A stretch of 6,690 nucleotides of DNA from the NCBI GenBank assembly GCA_003232715.1, contig QIJG01000030.1, positions 1-6,690 of the forward strand, read 5' to 3'. The notes beneath the pieces were generated by a model. That model worked only from the letters and a program-made list of their open reading frames with translations. It had not been told where the DNA came from and ran no database searches. Each line of letters opens with the position of its first letter. Positions within the stretch are counted from its first letter, which is position 1. Made by a program: the position numbers and the translations under genes. Source of the DNA: Nitrospirota bacterium (lineage in GTDB: Bacteria; Nitrospirota; Thermodesulfovibrionia; Thermodesulfovibrionales; JdFR-85). This document shows positions 6,323-6,690 of this stretch, one piece after another.

Positions 6323-6374
6323 ACCCCTCGCACTTGGTGTGGCACTTGGAATTGTGTGGTGTTATCTATGTTGA
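6312..6374 (+). CDS. 20-codon mini-ORF: possible truncated small membrane protein or purN leader peptide
   Basis: An ATG inside the last codons of rsmI opens a 20-residue frame reading MKLKPLALGVALGIVWCYLC, stopping with TGA at 6372-6374. A basic start followed by a small hydrophobic helix with a GIVW motif resembles the N-terminus of short proteins often labelled bacteriophage holin in Nitrospirota and Desulfobacterota genomes, which continue with two more hydrophobic segments; this likeness is from memory. If correct, the gene has lost everything after about residue 16. The upstream GACAGGG is a weak ribosome binding site. The stop lies seven bases into purN, so the ORF could also feed ribosomes to the purN start, which has no good Shine-Dalgarno of its own. 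It may also be a chance frame. Confidence 0.35.
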   Translation: MKLKPLALGVALGIVWCYLC

Positions 6375-6690
6375 AACTGGGTGTGCTTGCATCGGGAAGA
6401 GGTTCAAATTTCCAGGCAATAATCAACGCTGTCAAGACGGGTTATCTGACGGCAAGTGTTGAGGTACTTATCACGGACAGCCCTGCTGCTTATGCAATAA
6501 AACGGGCAAAGGACAACGGAATTGCCGGCCTTGTTATGAGTCCGCAGGATTATTCTTCACCGGATACCTACTATAAACGGATGGCGGATGAACTGAAAAA
6601 AAGGGGTGTGGGACTTGTTGTCCTGGCAGGTTTTATGAGGGTTGTAAGAAAACCCCTCATTGATCTGTTTCCGATGAGGATCATGAACAT
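6368..6690 (+). CDS. purN: phosphoribosylglycinamide formyltransferase, N-terminal part, cut by window end
   Basis: The frame is open from ATG 6368 to the last base, covering 107 full codons. The product transfers a formyl group from 10-formyltetrahydrofolate to GAR, the third step of purine synthesis. The phosphate-binding loop GVLASGRGSNFQAII (5-19) is clear, followed by VLITDSPAAYAIKRAK (33-48), VVLAGFMRVV (84-93) and LIDLFPMRIMN (98-108, ending at N107). N107 is the conserved asparagine that starts the catalytic NIHP motif; the histidine and the later catalytic aspartate fall beyond the window. The start matches the family N-terminus and lies 45 nt after the rsmI stop. No strong Shine-Dalgarno precedes it; the overlapping mini-ORF could provide coupling. 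Confidence 0.94.
   Translation, partial: MLKLGVLASGRGSNFQAIINAVKTGYLTASVEVLITDSPAAYAIKRAKDNGIAGLVMSPQDYSSPDTYYKRMADELKKRGVGLVVLAGFMRVVRKPLIDLFPMRIMN

Overview
This is a moderate-GC bacterial chromosomal segment with two gene blocks that diverge from a roughly 200-bp control region (about 2605-2808). The gene families suggest an anaerobic or microaerophilic Gram-negative lineage, such as Nitrospirota (Thermodesulfovibrio-like) or Desulfobacterota. The clues are a TreT-type trehalose synthase beside a DUF5752 protein, a sensor kinase ending in a cysteine-rich two-CW-like module, a ferritin-like/rubrerythrin-family protein, and a fused glutaminase-type NAD+ synthetase. This placement is inferred from recalled family distributions, not from a database search.

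Left block, minus strand, read from 2604 down to 1: a membrane histidine kinase (2604-1078), a two-repeat DUF5752-type protein (1034-348), then the N-terminal 117 codons of a TreT-like glycosyltransferase (351-1), which runs off the window. The DUF5752 and treT reading frames overlap by ATGA and the kinase is 43 nt upstream, so the three look like one operon. It could link an envelope or redox signal to trehalose metabolism. No response regulator is present in the window.

Right block, plus strand: nadE (2809-4536), with a near-consensus promoter so close to the ATG that the mRNA should be almost leaderless. It is followed by a small putative lipoprotein that overlaps it by one base, then a ferritin-like gene broken by a one-base frame change near 5160. 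A 149-bp spacer follows, containing an imperfect inverted element with a 10-bp internal period. Next come rsmI (5486-6322), a 20-codon overlapping mini-ORF that resembles the start of a small membrane protein, and the first 107 codons of purN, cut by the window end.

Most of the content is housekeeping: NAD synthesis, 16S rRNA methylation and purine synthesis. The parts most worth a second look are the kinase/DUF5752/treT cluster, the kinase's cysteine-rich tail, the split ferritin-like gene, the near-leaderless nadE promoter, the 5345-5402 spacer element and the mini-ORF at the purN start.
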